A stretch of 64,000 nucleotides of DNA from Streptomyces sp. NBC_00224 (GTDB taxonomy: Bacteria; Actinomycetota; Actinomycetes; Streptomycetales; Streptomycetaceae): contig NZ_CP108106.1 of the NCBI RefSeq assembly GCF_041435195.1, positions 5,056,501-5,120,500 of the forward strand. Reading direction: 5' to 3'. The notes below the pieces were generated by a model. It was not told the origin of the DNA. It searched no databases and was given only the letters and a program-made list of their open reading frames with translations. Both the position numbers and the translations under genes were made by a program. Positions 37,036-44,506 of this stretch are shown here, piece after piece (positions within the stretch are counted from its first letter, which is position 1; each line of letters opens with the position of its first letter).

Positions 37036-37863
37036 ATGAGTACGAACGCCTCGTCGGCCGCCGATCCGCTTGTCGCCCTGGGCTCGCTGCCGGGTGTCCC
37101 GGACGCCGTGGACTCCGTACGCAAAGCCGTCGACCGGGTCTACGGGCACCGTGTGATGCGGCGGCGCAGCAACGAGATCACCTCGGAGGCGGCGCTGCGC
37201 GGGGCGCGCGGCAGCGCTGCGCTCTCCGGCGCCGACTGGGCGCTGGAGGAGGTGCGGCGGCGCAGTGACTTCGGCTCGGAGGCCGAGGCGCGCACGGTCG
37301 GCGCGGCCCTGCGGCTGACCGCCGAGGCCGGTCAGTTGCTCTCCATCTGGCGGCAGTCGCCGCTGCGGGTGCTCGCCCGGCTGCACCTGGTCGCGGCCGC
37401 CGACTCCGCCGACACGGTGGGCCGGCCCCGTCAGCACGGCGAGACGGTGGACGAGCCGCTGATCGAGCTGCCGCTGCCGGACGCGGACGAGGTGGCGGGC
37501 CGCCTGGAGGGGCTCTCCCAGCTGATCATCGCGGGCTCATCGGCCCCGGCGCTCGTCACGGCCGCGGTGGTGCACGGCGAACTGCTCGCCCTGCGTCCGT
37601 TCGGCTCCTACAACGGGCTTGTGGCGCGGGCCGCCGAGCGCATCGTGCTGATCGGCAGCGGTCTCGACCCGAAGTCGATCTGCCCGGCCGAGGTCGGCCA
37701 CGCGGAGCAGGGGCGCGCGGCGTACGCGGCGGCGCTGGACGGCTATGCCTCGGGGACGCCGGAGGGCGTGGCGGCCTGGATCGCGCACTGCGGGCGCTCG
37801 ATCGAGCTCGGTGTACGGGAGTCGACGGCCGTCTGCGAGGCGCTTCAGCGCGGAGCGGCGTAG
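37036..37863 (+). CDS. Fic-like protein with a degenerate catalytic motif
   Basis: The 275-residue helical protein has the segment LRPFGSYNGLVAR (186-198) where Fic proteins have HPFx(D/E)GNGRxxR. Pro, Phe, Asn, Gly and the last Arg match, but the catalytic His is Arg187, the acidic residue is Ser191, the first Gly is Tyr192 and the first Arg is Leu195. An AMP-transfer activity is therefore doubtful; it may bind a nucleotide or act structurally. TAGCCT ends 8 nt before the ATG. A terminator follows. The assignment rests on one motif and the fold-like context. Confidence 0.7.
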   Translation: MSTNASSAADPLVALGSLPGVPDAVDSVRKAVDRVYGHRVMRRRSNEITSEAALRGARGSAALSGADWALEEVRRRSDFGSEAEARTVGAALRLTAEAGQLLSIWRQSPLRVLARLHLVAAADSADTVGRPRQHGETVDEPLIELPLPDADEVAGRLEGLSQLIIAGSSAPALVTAAVVHGELLALRPFGSYNGLVARAAERIVLIGSGLDPKSICPAEVGHAEQGRAAYAAALDGYASGTPEGVAAWIAHCGRSIELGVRESTAVCEALQRGAA

Positions 37864-37923
37864 GCGGCACGGCGCTGGATGCTCGACGGCAGGGGCCGGA
37901 AGGCGGGGCGCCGGAAAAGGGTT

Positions 37924-37950
37924 GCGGCGGTACCGGATCGGTACCGCCGC
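37924..37950. terminator. Terminator after the Fic-like gene
   Basis: GCGGCGGTACC pairs perfectly with GGTACCGCCGC around GGATC. It lies 60 bp after the stop codon. Confidence 0.85.
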
Positions 37951-37989
37951 TGGCATGTTCACCGTGTTACCAAGCGTCCTCGAATGTTG

Positions 37990-38190
37990 CCCATCAGGTC
38001 GGGAACTTCTGCCCGTCACCTGGTGCGGCTGGCCCGTAATCGACGGGTCGACGTCGCGTGGGTGCTCGATGTTCATGCTCGGTCCGTGGGGCCGTGTTGC
38101 GTAGAAGGTGATCCTCTCGGATGTCCCAGGTCTCGCGGGCCGTTGCCTTATTTGTACTCCAGGCTGGGGTGAAGCGGAACCCCTGACTGC
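37990..38190 (+). ncRNA. ssrS: Candidate 6S RNA (about 200 nt)
   Basis: This interval between two convergent genes folds as one long rod: CATCAGG (37992) with CCTGACTG (38182), CCTGG (38019) with CCAGG (38159), and GGCCCG (38031) with CGGGCC (38136). Between the last two stems is an asymmetric internal loop of 7 and 17 nt, as in 6S RNA. A GAATGT hexamer lies just upstream, and GGGGT/ACCCC followed by CTTCTTTACTTTT looks like a terminator on the plus strand. S. coelicolor 6S RNA was mapped between the orthologous genes (recalled: SCO3558-SCO3559). Strand and ends are tentative. Confidence 0.5.
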
Positions 38191-38267
38191 ACTTCTTTAC
38201 TTTTAGGTTCAAACAGGGCAGAACGGTCAGCGCTGCTCGGAGGGCCCTCGGACCCGGTGTCTCTCGG

Positions 38268-39104
38268 TCAGCTCGCGGCCGCGGCGCGCCGCCGGCTCGC
38301 GTACCAGACGAGCCCGGCTGTGGCCGCCGCGGCGCCCACAGCCGCCGCCGCGACCAGTGCCGGACGGGGCGGCATGGAGAGCGCGGGCAGCCGCTGCTTG
38401 AGCCGGACAGGCCGGTTGAAGACGAGAACCGGCCAATCTCTGATGGCCGCTTCGCGCCGGAGTGCCCGATCCGGGTTGACGGCGAAGGGGTGACCCACCG
38501 CCTCCAGCATCGGGACGTCGGTCGCCGAGTCGCTGTACGCGTAGCAGCGGGCCAGGTCGTAGCCCTCGGAGGCGGCGAGCTCCTTGACGGCCTCCGCCTT
38601 GGTGGGGCCGTAGGCGTAGTACTCGACGTCGCCCGTGAAGCAGCCGTCGGGGCCCACGACCATCCGGGTGGCCACCACGCGGTCCGCCCCGAGCAACTCG
38701 CCGATCGGCTCGACCACCTCGGCGCCCGAGGTCGAGACGATCACGACGTCGCGGCCCGCGGTGTGGTGCTCCTCGATGAGGGAGGCGGCCTCGTCGTAGA
38801 TGATCGGGTCGATCAGATCGTGGAGCGTCTCGGCGACGATCTCCTTCACCTGCTGGACGTTCCAGCCCTTGCAGAGCGCCGACAGATACTGGCGCATCCG
38901 CTCCATCTGATCATGGTCAGCGCCGCCCGCGAGGAACACGAACTGTGCGTAGGCCGTACGCAGCACGGCCCGGCGGTTGATGAGTCCCCCTTGATAGAAG
39001 GACTTGCTGAACGTGAGAGTCGACGACTTGGCAATGACTGTCTTGTCCAAGTCGAAGAAGGCGGCGGTCCGCGGCAAGGAGTGGTTTTCCACGAGGGCGA
39101 GCAT
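38268..39104 (-). CDS. HAD-IB family phosphatase with a C-terminal membrane anchor
   Basis: The 278-residue phosphatase of the SerB-like HAD subfamily has the nucleophile motif FFDLDKT (Asp18, Asp20), VIVSTSG, a Lys in PTKAEAVKEL and the metal motif YSDSATDVPML. The last 35 residues are a hydrophobic span (LVAAAAVGAAAATAGLVWY) ending in an Arg-rich tail, so the enzyme is probably tethered to the membrane. The substrate may be phosphoserine-like or a lipid phosphate; not decidable. It sits next to the cpaE-like gene, as in M. tuberculosis (recalled as Rv3661). Confidence 0.9.
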   Translation of the reverse strand: MLALVENHSLPRTAAFFDLDKTVIAKSSTLTFSKSFYQGGLINRRAVLRTAYAQFVFLAGGADHDQMERMRQYLSALCKGWNVQQVKEIVAETLHDLIDPIIYDEAASLIEEHHTAGRDVVIVSTSGAEVVEPIGELLGADRVVATRMVVGPDGCFTGDVEYYAYGPTKAEAVKELAASEGYDLARCYAYSDSATDVPMLEAVGHPFAVNPDRALRREAAIRDWPVLVFNRPVRLKQRLPALSMPPRPALVAAAAVGAAAATAGLVWYASRRRAAAAS

Positions 39105-39134
39105 AGGCGCCCACCATTCGGCGTACGCTGGGGC

Positions 39135-39273
39135 GTGTGGGTTTGCCTGAGAAGGCTCTCGGGTACACCATGGAAGTCACGGATCGTTCGCGACCGTGCT
39201 AACCCGGTCCGGCTCCTCCCCCCCCGAGTCGGCCGGAGAGACGACCCCCGCTCTCCCCCCCGGCGGGGGTCGT
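39135..39273 (+). ncRNA. Candidate short transcript with structured start and terminator
   Basis: In the 444-bp gap before cpaE, a TACGCT hexamer (39124-39129) is followed by GTGT/ACAC around a GCCT-GAGA-AGGC hairpin (39135-39168, a GNRA-type loop). A 10-codon frame MEVTDRSRPC (39170-39202) comes next, and then the strong terminator at 39241-39273. No longer gene fits this orphan terminator on the plus strand. It may be a small RNA or a leader for cpaE. Confidence 0.35.
39241..39273. terminator. Orphan stem-loop upstream of cpaE
   Basis: ACGACCCCCGC (39241-39251) pairs perfectly with GCGGGGGTCGT (39263-39273). It is not next to the stop codon of any annotated gene: the HAD gene on the left runs leftward and cpaE starts 276 bp to the right. 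Confidence 0.75.
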
Positions 39274-39437
39274 CGCATGTCCGGATGCATTTTCGGGCCT
39301 CGCACACGATCCTTCCCCCTCCCTCGGGCCGCATCGGCTCCTCCCTCTGCCTGTCCAGACTCGTCACGGAGCGTAATGGTTCCGGTGCGCTCTGGAAGTC
39401 ACCGGTATAGGTGAGCGGAATATTCACAACGGGCGAG

Positions 39438-39446
39438 TTGTCCACA
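39438..39446 (+). promoter_or_regulatory. DnaA-box-like sequence upstream of cpaE
   Basis: TTGTCCACA is the preferred Streptomyces DnaA-box form. It lies about 100 bp before the cpaE start and just left of a TTGACC hexamer (39451-39456), so DnaA binding could affect the promoter. A single box can occur by chance. Confidence 0.4.
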
Positions 39447-39548
39447 GCTTTTGACCAAGATCCACTTAATTTCCGGAACCGCTCCACCGTGATTCCAGTT
39501 CGCGAGATCCGCGGACGCCAGGAATCGCAGTGAGAGGGGGCGGAGATC

Positions 39549-40652
39549 GTGGACGGACCCATGGCTTCCGATCGTTCGGCGGGTGCTCAGGGGCGGCGCG
39601 CGGGCCCGCTGATCGTCACCGAGGACGAGGCGTTGCTCGACGATCTGCTGCGGCTGTGCGCCGCCGCCGGAGCCGAGCCCGAGGTGCACCACTCGGTGCC
39701 CGAGCGCCGGTCCGGCTGGGAGAGCGCACCGCTGATCCTCGTCGGGGACGACGCGGCCGCCCGGGTGCGCGGCGCCGCGCGAAGGCGCGGAGTGCTGCTC
39801 GTCGGGCGGGACCAGGACGACCCCGGGGTGTGGCAGCGCGCGGTGGAGATCGGCGCCGACCACGTGCTGCGGCTGCCCGACGCGGAGCAGTGGCTGGTCG
39901 ACCGGATCGCGGACGCGGCGGAGGGCGTGGGCCGCCAGGCGCTCACCGTCGGAGTCGTCGGCGGGCGCGGCGGAGCCGGTGCGTCGACGCTGGCCTGCGC
40001 CCTGGCGGTCACCGCGGCGAGAGCCGGTCGGCGCACCATGCTCATCGACGGCGACCCCCTGGGAGGCGGCCTCGACGTGCTGCTCGGGGGTGAACAGGCC
40101 GAGGGCAGACGGTGGCCGGATTTCGCCGCTTCTCGTGGCCGGGTCGCTGGAGGTGCGCTGGAGGAGTCGCTTCCGCATCTGCACGCGCTGCGCGTGCTCA
40201 GCTGGGACCGGGGCGACTCGGTGGCGATCCCGGCGGAGGCGATGCGAGCGGTCCTCGCGGCCGCGCGCAGACGCGGCGGCGTCGTGGTCGTCGACCTGCC
40301 GAGGCGTGTGGACGACGCGGTGGCGGAGGCGCTGGCCCAGCTCGACCTGGGTCTGCTGGTCGTCCCCGCCGAACTGCGGGCGGTCGCGGCGGCCAACCGG
40401 GTCGCCTCCTCGGTCGGCATGGTGCTGCGGGACCTGCGCGCGGTGGTGCGCGGTCCGTACGCGGCGGGGCTCGACGAGCAGTGGGTGGCGGCCGCCCTGG
40501 GGCTCCCCCTGGCCGGTGAACTCCCGGTGGAGTACGGCCTCCTGGAGGCCCAGGAGAAGGGAGCTCCACCGGGCAGCGAAGTGCGCGGCCCGCTCTCCCG
40601 CTTCTGCACGGCCTTCTGGGATCAGGCGCTGATGGGGGGTGCGGTCGCATGA
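39549..40652 (+). CDS. ssd: CpaE/TadZ-like atypical ATPase (septum-site determining protein Ssd)
   Basis: The 367-residue protein has an N-terminal receiver-like domain (about 20-125) and a C-terminal MinD/ParA-like domain. Its Walker A is GGRGGAGAST (about 138-147): both lysines of the deviant P-loop are replaced, so ATP hydrolysis is doubtful. VVVDLPRRVDDAV is the Walker B-like strand. TadZ/CpaE proteins place Tad pili at cell poles, and the mycobacterial relative Ssd (Rv3660c) affects septation. GTG start; it overlaps cpaF by 4 nt and heads the Tad-like operon. Confidence 0.9.
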   Translation: MDGPMASDRSAGAQGRRAGPLIVTEDEALLDDLLRLCAAAGAEPEVHHSVPERRSGWESAPLILVGDDAAARVRGAARRRGVLLVGRDQDDPGVWQRAVEIGADHVLRLPDAEQWLVDRIADAAEGVGRQALTVGVVGGRGGAGASTLACALAVTAARAGRRTMLIDGDPLGGGLDVLLGGEQAEGRRWPDFAASRGRVAGGALEESLPHLHALRVLSWDRGDSVAIPAEAMRAVLAAARRRGGVVVVDLPRRVDDAVAEALAQLDLGLLVVPAELRAVAAANRVASSVGMVLRDLRAVVRGPYAAGLDEQWVAAALGLPLAGELPVEYGLLEAQEKGAPPGSEVRGPLSRFCTAFWDQALMGGAVA

Positions 40653-41926
40653 GCACGGGTCACGTGCGTACGGGTCGCATGAGTGCGGGGCGTGTGGATA
40701 CGGGGCGCATGGGCGCGGGGACGGGTGCGGGAATGCCTCCGGGCGGTGCGCCGGGTGGGCCGGGTGCGGTCGGGGCGTCGCCGAGGCCGCTGCTCGACGC
40801 GGTGCGCCAACAGCTAGCGGAGAGCGGGGCCGAGCCGACGCCGGCCCGGGTCGCGGCGGCGCTGCGGGCCCAAGGGCGGCTCCTGGGCGACGCGGAAGTC
40901 CTGGGTGGCGCGGAGGAGTTGCGCTCCGAACTGGTCGGCACGGGTCCGTTGGAGCCGCTGCTCGCCGATCCCGCGGTGACGGACGTCCTGGTGTCGGCCC
41001 CGGACCGGGTCTGGGTGGACCGGGGCTCCGGGCTCGAACTCACCGGGGTCCGCTTCAGCGACACGGCCGCGGTGCGCCGACTGGCCCAGCGGCTGGCGGC
41101 GGTCGCCGGGCGGCGCCTCGACGACGCCCGGCCCTGGGTGGACGCCCGGTTGCCGGACGGGACCCGGATGCACGCGGTGCTGGCACCGATCGCGGTCGGG
41201 GCGGACTGTCTGTCGCTGCGGGTGGTGCGGCCGAGGGCGTTCTCGCTGGACGAACTGGTCGCGGCCGGGACGGTTCCGCCGGGCGGGGACGGGGTGCTGC
41301 GGGCGCTCATCGGCGCCCGGGTCTCGTTCCTGGTGAGCGGCGGCACGGGCACCGGCAAGACGACCCTGCTGTCGACACTCCTCGGCCTCGTCCCGGAGTG
41401 CGAGCGGATCGTCCTGGCCGAGGACTCGGCCGAGTTGAGGCCCGACCATCCCCATGTGGTGCGGCTGGAGTCACGGCCCGCCAACCAGGAGGGCGCGGGC
41501 CTGGTGACCCTGCGGGACCTGGTGCGCCAGGCCTTGCGTATGCGCCCGGACCGGCTGGTCGTGGGCGAGGTGCGCGGCGCCGAGGTCACCGACCTGCTGG
41601 CCGCGCTCAACACCGGCCACGAGGGCGGTTGCGGCACGGTGCACGCCAATACGGCCGCGGACGTCCCCGCCCGCCTGGAGGCCCTGGGCACGGCGGCCGG
41701 GCTCGACCGGGCGGCCCTGCACAGCCAGGTGGCGGCAGCGCTTTCGGTGGTGCTCCATCTCGTACGGGACAGGGCTGGGCGGCGCCGGGTCGCCGAAGTC
41801 CGGGTCCTTGAACGGGACGCGGCGGGGCTGGTGGTGGCCGTCCCGGCGCTGCGCTGGGGCATGGGCGGCTTCGTCCAGGAGCGCGGCTGGGAACGGCTGC
41901 GGGTGCTGCTCGGGGGTGCGTGGTGA
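40649..41926 (+). CDS. cpaF: CpaF/TadA-type secretion ATPase
   Basis: The 425-residue VirB11-like ATPase powers Tad pilus assembly. It has the Walker A GGTGTGKTTL (about 230-239), the Asp box EDSAELRPDHPHVV, Walker B RPDRLVVGEVRGAE and a His box GHEGGCGTVHANTAAD. The first 40 residues are Gly/Arg-rich with near-repeats (HVRTGRMSAGRVDTGRMGAG), unlike the family core. The ATG overlaps the stop of cpaE (ATGA). The N-terminal length could be shorter if an internal start is used. Confidence 0.94.
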   Translation: MSTGHVRTGRMSAGRVDTGRMGAGTGAGMPPGGAPGGPGAVGASPRPLLDAVRQQLAESGAEPTPARVAAALRAQGRLLGDAEVLGGAEELRSELVGTGPLEPLLADPAVTDVLVSAPDRVWVDRGSGLELTGVRFSDTAAVRRLAQRLAAVAGRRLDDARPWVDARLPDGTRMHAVLAPIAVGADCLSLRVVRPRAFSLDELVAAGTVPPGGDGVLRALIGARVSFLVSGGTGTGKTTLLSTLLGLVPECERIVLAEDSAELRPDHPHVVRLESRPANQEGAGLVTLRDLVRQALRMRPDRLVVGEVRGAEVTDLLAALNTGHEGGCGTVHANTAADVPARLEALGTAAGLDRAALHSQVAAALSVVLHLVRDRAGRRRVAEVRVLERDAAGLVVAVPALRWGMGGFVQERGWERLRVLLGGAW

Positions 41927-42801
41927 CGGCCTGGACGGCGCCGGGCTCGCCCGGGCTGCTCACCCCGGCCTCGGCGGCGGCCGTGTGCGCGTTCGCGGCG
42001 GCCTGGCTCTCGGTGGGGCGGGAGCAGGGGCTGCGCAGGGCACGGCTGATCGTCGTGGGAGGAGCGGTGGAGCCGGAGGAGCCGCTGTGGGGGCGGCTCC
42101 GGCAGCGGCTGCGTGCCAAGGCGCGGCCGGAGTGGCTGTGTCTGCCGGTCGCGGTGGTCGTGGCGGTGCTGGCGGGCTCGGTGCTGCCGCTGGCTGCCGG
42201 GGTGGTGGCGGTGCCGCTGGTGGGGCGGCGGCTGCGGGCCCGTGAGCGGGAGCGGGCGAAGTGGCGACGGGGCGACGAGGTCGTCACGTGGTGCGGGGCG
42301 GTCGCCGGGGAGCTGCGGGCGGGACGCCAGCCCGGCCAGGCTCTGACGCTGGCCACACGGGACACGGAGGCGCTGGGCAGCGCCGAGCCACGGGTGCTGG
42401 CGGCGGCACGGTTCGGCGGCGATGTGCCCGGGGCCCTTCGGGAGGCGGCCCGTGAGCCGGGCGCGGAGGGGCTCGCGGGAGTGGCCGCGTGCTGGCAGGT
42501 GGCGGTCGACGGCGGCGCGGGCCTCGCGGCCGGCCTGGAGCGCCTGGAGGCGGCGCTGCGGGCCGAGCGGGACCAACGGGAGGAGCTGAGAGCCCAGTTG
42601 ACCGGGCCACGCACAACAGCCGCCCTGCTGGCCCTGCTGCCGGTCCTCGGCCTGCTGCTCGGCACGGCGATGGGTGCGAGCCCCCTGCGCGTGCTGTTGC
42701 ACACCCCGGCTGGGTTCGGCTGCCTGGCGTTGGCCGGGGCGCTGGAGGCGGCGGGGCTGTACTGGACGGCGCGGATCACCCGGGCGGGGGAGCGGCGGTG
42801 A
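41920..42801 (+). CDS. tadB: TadB-like pilus inner-membrane platform protein
   Basis: The 293-residue protein has N-terminal membrane spans, a T2SSF-type cytoplasmic domain (WCGAVAGELRAGRQPGQAL with the later GLERLEAALRAERDQREELRAQL) and C-terminal spans (TAALLALLPVLGLLLG). TadB and TadC form the membrane platform of Tad pili. The GTG at 41920 is doubled (GTGGTG), and the start overlaps the cpaF stop. Sequence conservation in this family is low. Confidence 0.88.
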   Translation: MVTAWTAPGSPGLLTPASAAAVCAFAAAWLSVGREQGLRRARLIVVGGAVEPEEPLWGRLRQRLRAKARPEWLCLPVAVVVAVLAGSVLPLAAGVVAVPLVGRRLRARERERAKWRRGDEVVTWCGAVAGELRAGRQPGQALTLATRDTEALGSAEPRVLAAARFGGDVPGALREAAREPGAEGLAGVAACWQVAVDGGAGLAAGLERLEAALRAERDQREELRAQLTGPRTTAALLALLPVLGLLLGTAMGASPLRVLLHTPAGFGCLALAGALEAAGLYWTARITRAGERR

Positions 42802-43733
42802 GCGGGCAGCTCGGACTTGGGGGTGTGGGCGGGGAAGCGCTCCGGGATGTTTTCCACAGGCTGGGGGTGATGGCGGCGATCGCGGCCCTCGTCCTGTGGA
42901 CAGGGCTGGAGTTCGCGCGTCGCCGACGGGAGCGGGCGGTGCGGCGGCGGGTCGCGGAACTGCTCGCGGCGATGGATGCGGGGGCGGGGGCGTGGGTGGT
43001 GCCCGCGCGACGTGACGGGGCGCGGGCCCGGAGGCCGGGCACCCGGTCGACAGGCACTTGGCCGCCGGGCACCCGGTCGTTGGGCCCCTGGTCGCTGGTC
43101 GCCCGGCTGCTGAGCGGTGGCGCGGCGCGCGGGACGCTCGTACGGGCCTGGGCCGGGCCGCTGGGGGTGCTGGCCGCCGCATACGTACTGATCGGCGGGG
43201 TGCCCGGAGTCGTGGTGGGGCTGGCTGCGGCGTACGGGGCCAGGCGCTGGGCCCGCCGCCGGAAGCCGCAGCGGGCGAGTCCCGGGACCGATGCGGTGGA
43301 CCCGGAACTGCCGCTCGCGGCCGATCTGCTGGCTGCCTGTCTGTCGGCCGGAGCGGGGCCGCGCGAGGCGGCCGGGGCCGTGGGGGAGTCGCTGGACGGC
43401 CCGGTCGGGCGGCGGCTGGCCCAGATCGCCGCCGAGCTGCGGCTGGGCGGCGAACCGGCCCAGGCGTGGGGGAGGTTGGGGGCGATACCGGGCGCGGCGG
43501 GGCTGGCCCGGTGCCTGGAGCGGGCCGCCTCATCGGGGGCGCCCGCGGCGGGCCCGGTCGGACGGGTGGCCGAACGCTGCCGGGCCGAGCGGGCACGGAC
43601 GACGGCCGCCCGGGCCCGGCGGGCGGGCGTACTGATCACCGGGCCGCTGGGGCTCTGCTTCTTGCCCGCGTTCCTGGCCGCCGGGGTGGCGCCGGTGGTG
43701 ATCGGACTGGCGGGCGGGCTGCTCAAGCACTGA
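42798..43733 (+). CDS. tadC: TadC-like pilus inner-membrane platform protein
   Basis: The 311-residue protein has spans at about 22-38, 125-155 and 285-305 and a T2SSF domain (DLLAACLSAGAGPREAAGAV, with ARCLERAASSGAPAAG). The GTG at 42798 overlaps the tadB stop by 4 nt (GTGA). A Thr/Gly/Pro linker (RRPGTRSTGTWPPGTRSLGPW) between the first span and the core looks disordered. It pairs with TadB. Confidence 0.87.
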   Translation: MSGQLGLGGVGGEALRDVFHRLGVMAAIAALVLWTGLEFARRRRERAVRRRVAELLAAMDAGAGAWVVPARRDGARARRPGTRSTGTWPPGTRSLGPWSLVARLLSGGAARGTLVRAWAGPLGVLAAAYVLIGGVPGVVVGLAAAYGARRWARRRKPQRASPGTDAVDPELPLAADLLAACLSAGAGPREAAGAVGESLDGPVGRRLAQIAAELRLGGEPAQAWGRLGAIPGAAGLARCLERAASSGAPAAGPVGRVAERCRAERARTTAARARRAGVLITGPLGLCFLPAFLAAGVAPVVIGLAGGLLKH

Positions 43734-43757
43734 TGTGCGGGCCGGCGACGCGGGCCT

Positions 43758-43817
43758 TCAACAGCTCGTTCGAACAGCGCGATAGCTCAACAGCGCAATG
43801 GCGCAACAGCTCAACAG
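43758..43817 (+). repeat. Short degenerate CAACAGC-type repeats before the mini-pilin gene
   Basis: Within 60 bp, AACAGC/CAACAG words recur five times (CAACAGCTCGTTCGAACAGC, GATAGCTCAACAGC, GCAACAGCTCAACAG). It lies in the only sizeable gap of the Tad operon. It could form an RNA structure affecting pilin yield. It is too irregular for CRISPR. Confidence 0.5.
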
Positions 43818-43839
43818 AAGGACTCACAGCAGGACTCAC

Positions 43840-44040
43840 ATGGGGGTTGGGATGAAGGCATGGATGCGGTGCGTCGCACGTCGGGTGCGCGGGGACGCCG
43901 GGATGACGACCAGTGAGTACGCGGTCGGAACGATCGCCGCGTGCGGCTTCGCGGCGGTGCTCTACAAGGTGGTGACGAGCGAGGCCGTTTCGTCGGCGCT
44001 TCAGTCGCTGGTGGAGAGGGCGCTCAATGTGCAGTTCTGA
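43840..44040 (+). CDS. DUF4244 mini-pilin (Flp-like)
   Basis: The 66-residue protein has a basic N-terminus (KAWMRCVARRVRGDAG), then MTTSEYAVGTIAACGFAAVLYKVV, a pilin-like hydrophobic helix with Glu five residues from the cleavage-type Gly, as in Flp pilins. GCAGGA lies 6 nt before the ATG at 43840; a later ATG at 43852 is possible. It lies where the Flp pilin is expected, between tadC and the TadE-like genes. No prepilin peptidase gene is visible in the window. Confidence 0.85.
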   Translation: MGVGMKAWMRCVARRVRGDAGMTTSEYAVGTIAACGFAAVLYKVVTSEAVSSALQSLVERALNVQF

Positions 44041-44506
44041 GGGCGGCGGTTCTGGGCCGGGCGGCCGGCCCGGGCGGGGCCGTCGGCCCGGGAGAGGCAG
44101 GCGGCTGCGCGGCCGGTGGCGTCGGTCCATGGGGCGGGCTCCCGGGGCTGACAGGGGCTTTGTGACGGCCGAGGCGGCTGTGGTGATACCAACCCTGGCT
44201 GTGTTCGCTTTGGCCCTGCTGTGGGGCCTGATGGCGGCCGCCGCGAAGATCGAGTGCCTGGACGCGGCTCGGGCGGGGGCTCGGGCGGCCGCGCGGTCCG
44301 AGGCCGAGCAGTCGGTGCTGGCCGCCGCCCGCTCGGCGGCCCCGGCCGGGGCGCGGGTCGAGCTCCGGCGGGACGGCGACCTGTGGCGCGTACGCGTGGA
44401 GGCCCCGACCCCGGGGCCCCGCGCCCTGGCGCTGACGCTGAGCGGGGACGCGGCCGCGCTGGCGGAGGACACGGTGGGGGAGCCCACGGTGGGGGAGGAG
44501 CGATGA
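44027..44506 (+). CDS. tadE: TadE-like minor pilin
   Basis: The 159-residue protein has a basic Gly/Arg-rich tail, then DRGFVTAEAAVVIPTLAVFALALLW, the TadE signature with a Glu after the small-residue cleavage region and a hydrophobic helix. The rest is an exported Ala-rich domain. The GTG at 44027 lies inside the last codons of the mini-pilin gene, with GGAG upstream; a start at 44129 (ATG) would remove the Arg tail. It overlaps the next gene by 4 nt. Confidence 0.85.
   Translation: MCSSEGGGSGPGGRPGRGRRPGRGRRLRGRWRRSMGRAPGADRGFVTAEAAVVIPTLAVFALALLWGLMAAAAKIECLDAARAGARAAARSEAEQSVLAAARSAAPAGARVELRRDGDLWRVRVEAPTPGPRALALTLSGDAAALAEDTVGEPTVGEER

Noticed and set aside
37955..38104. Small open frame in the 6S RNA candidate interval
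   Set aside because: Composition is Cys/Pro/Gly/Trp-rich without family likeness or ribosome site; the RNA fold explains the sequence better.
41920..43733. TadB and TadC as type II secretion proteins
   Set aside because: The neighbouring cpaE, cpaF, mini-pilin and TadE-like genes show a Tad system; no secretin or GspD-type gene is present.
43758..43817. Short repeats as a CRISPR array
   Set aside because: Units are only 6-7 nt, irregular, with no spacers of constant length and no cas genes in the window.
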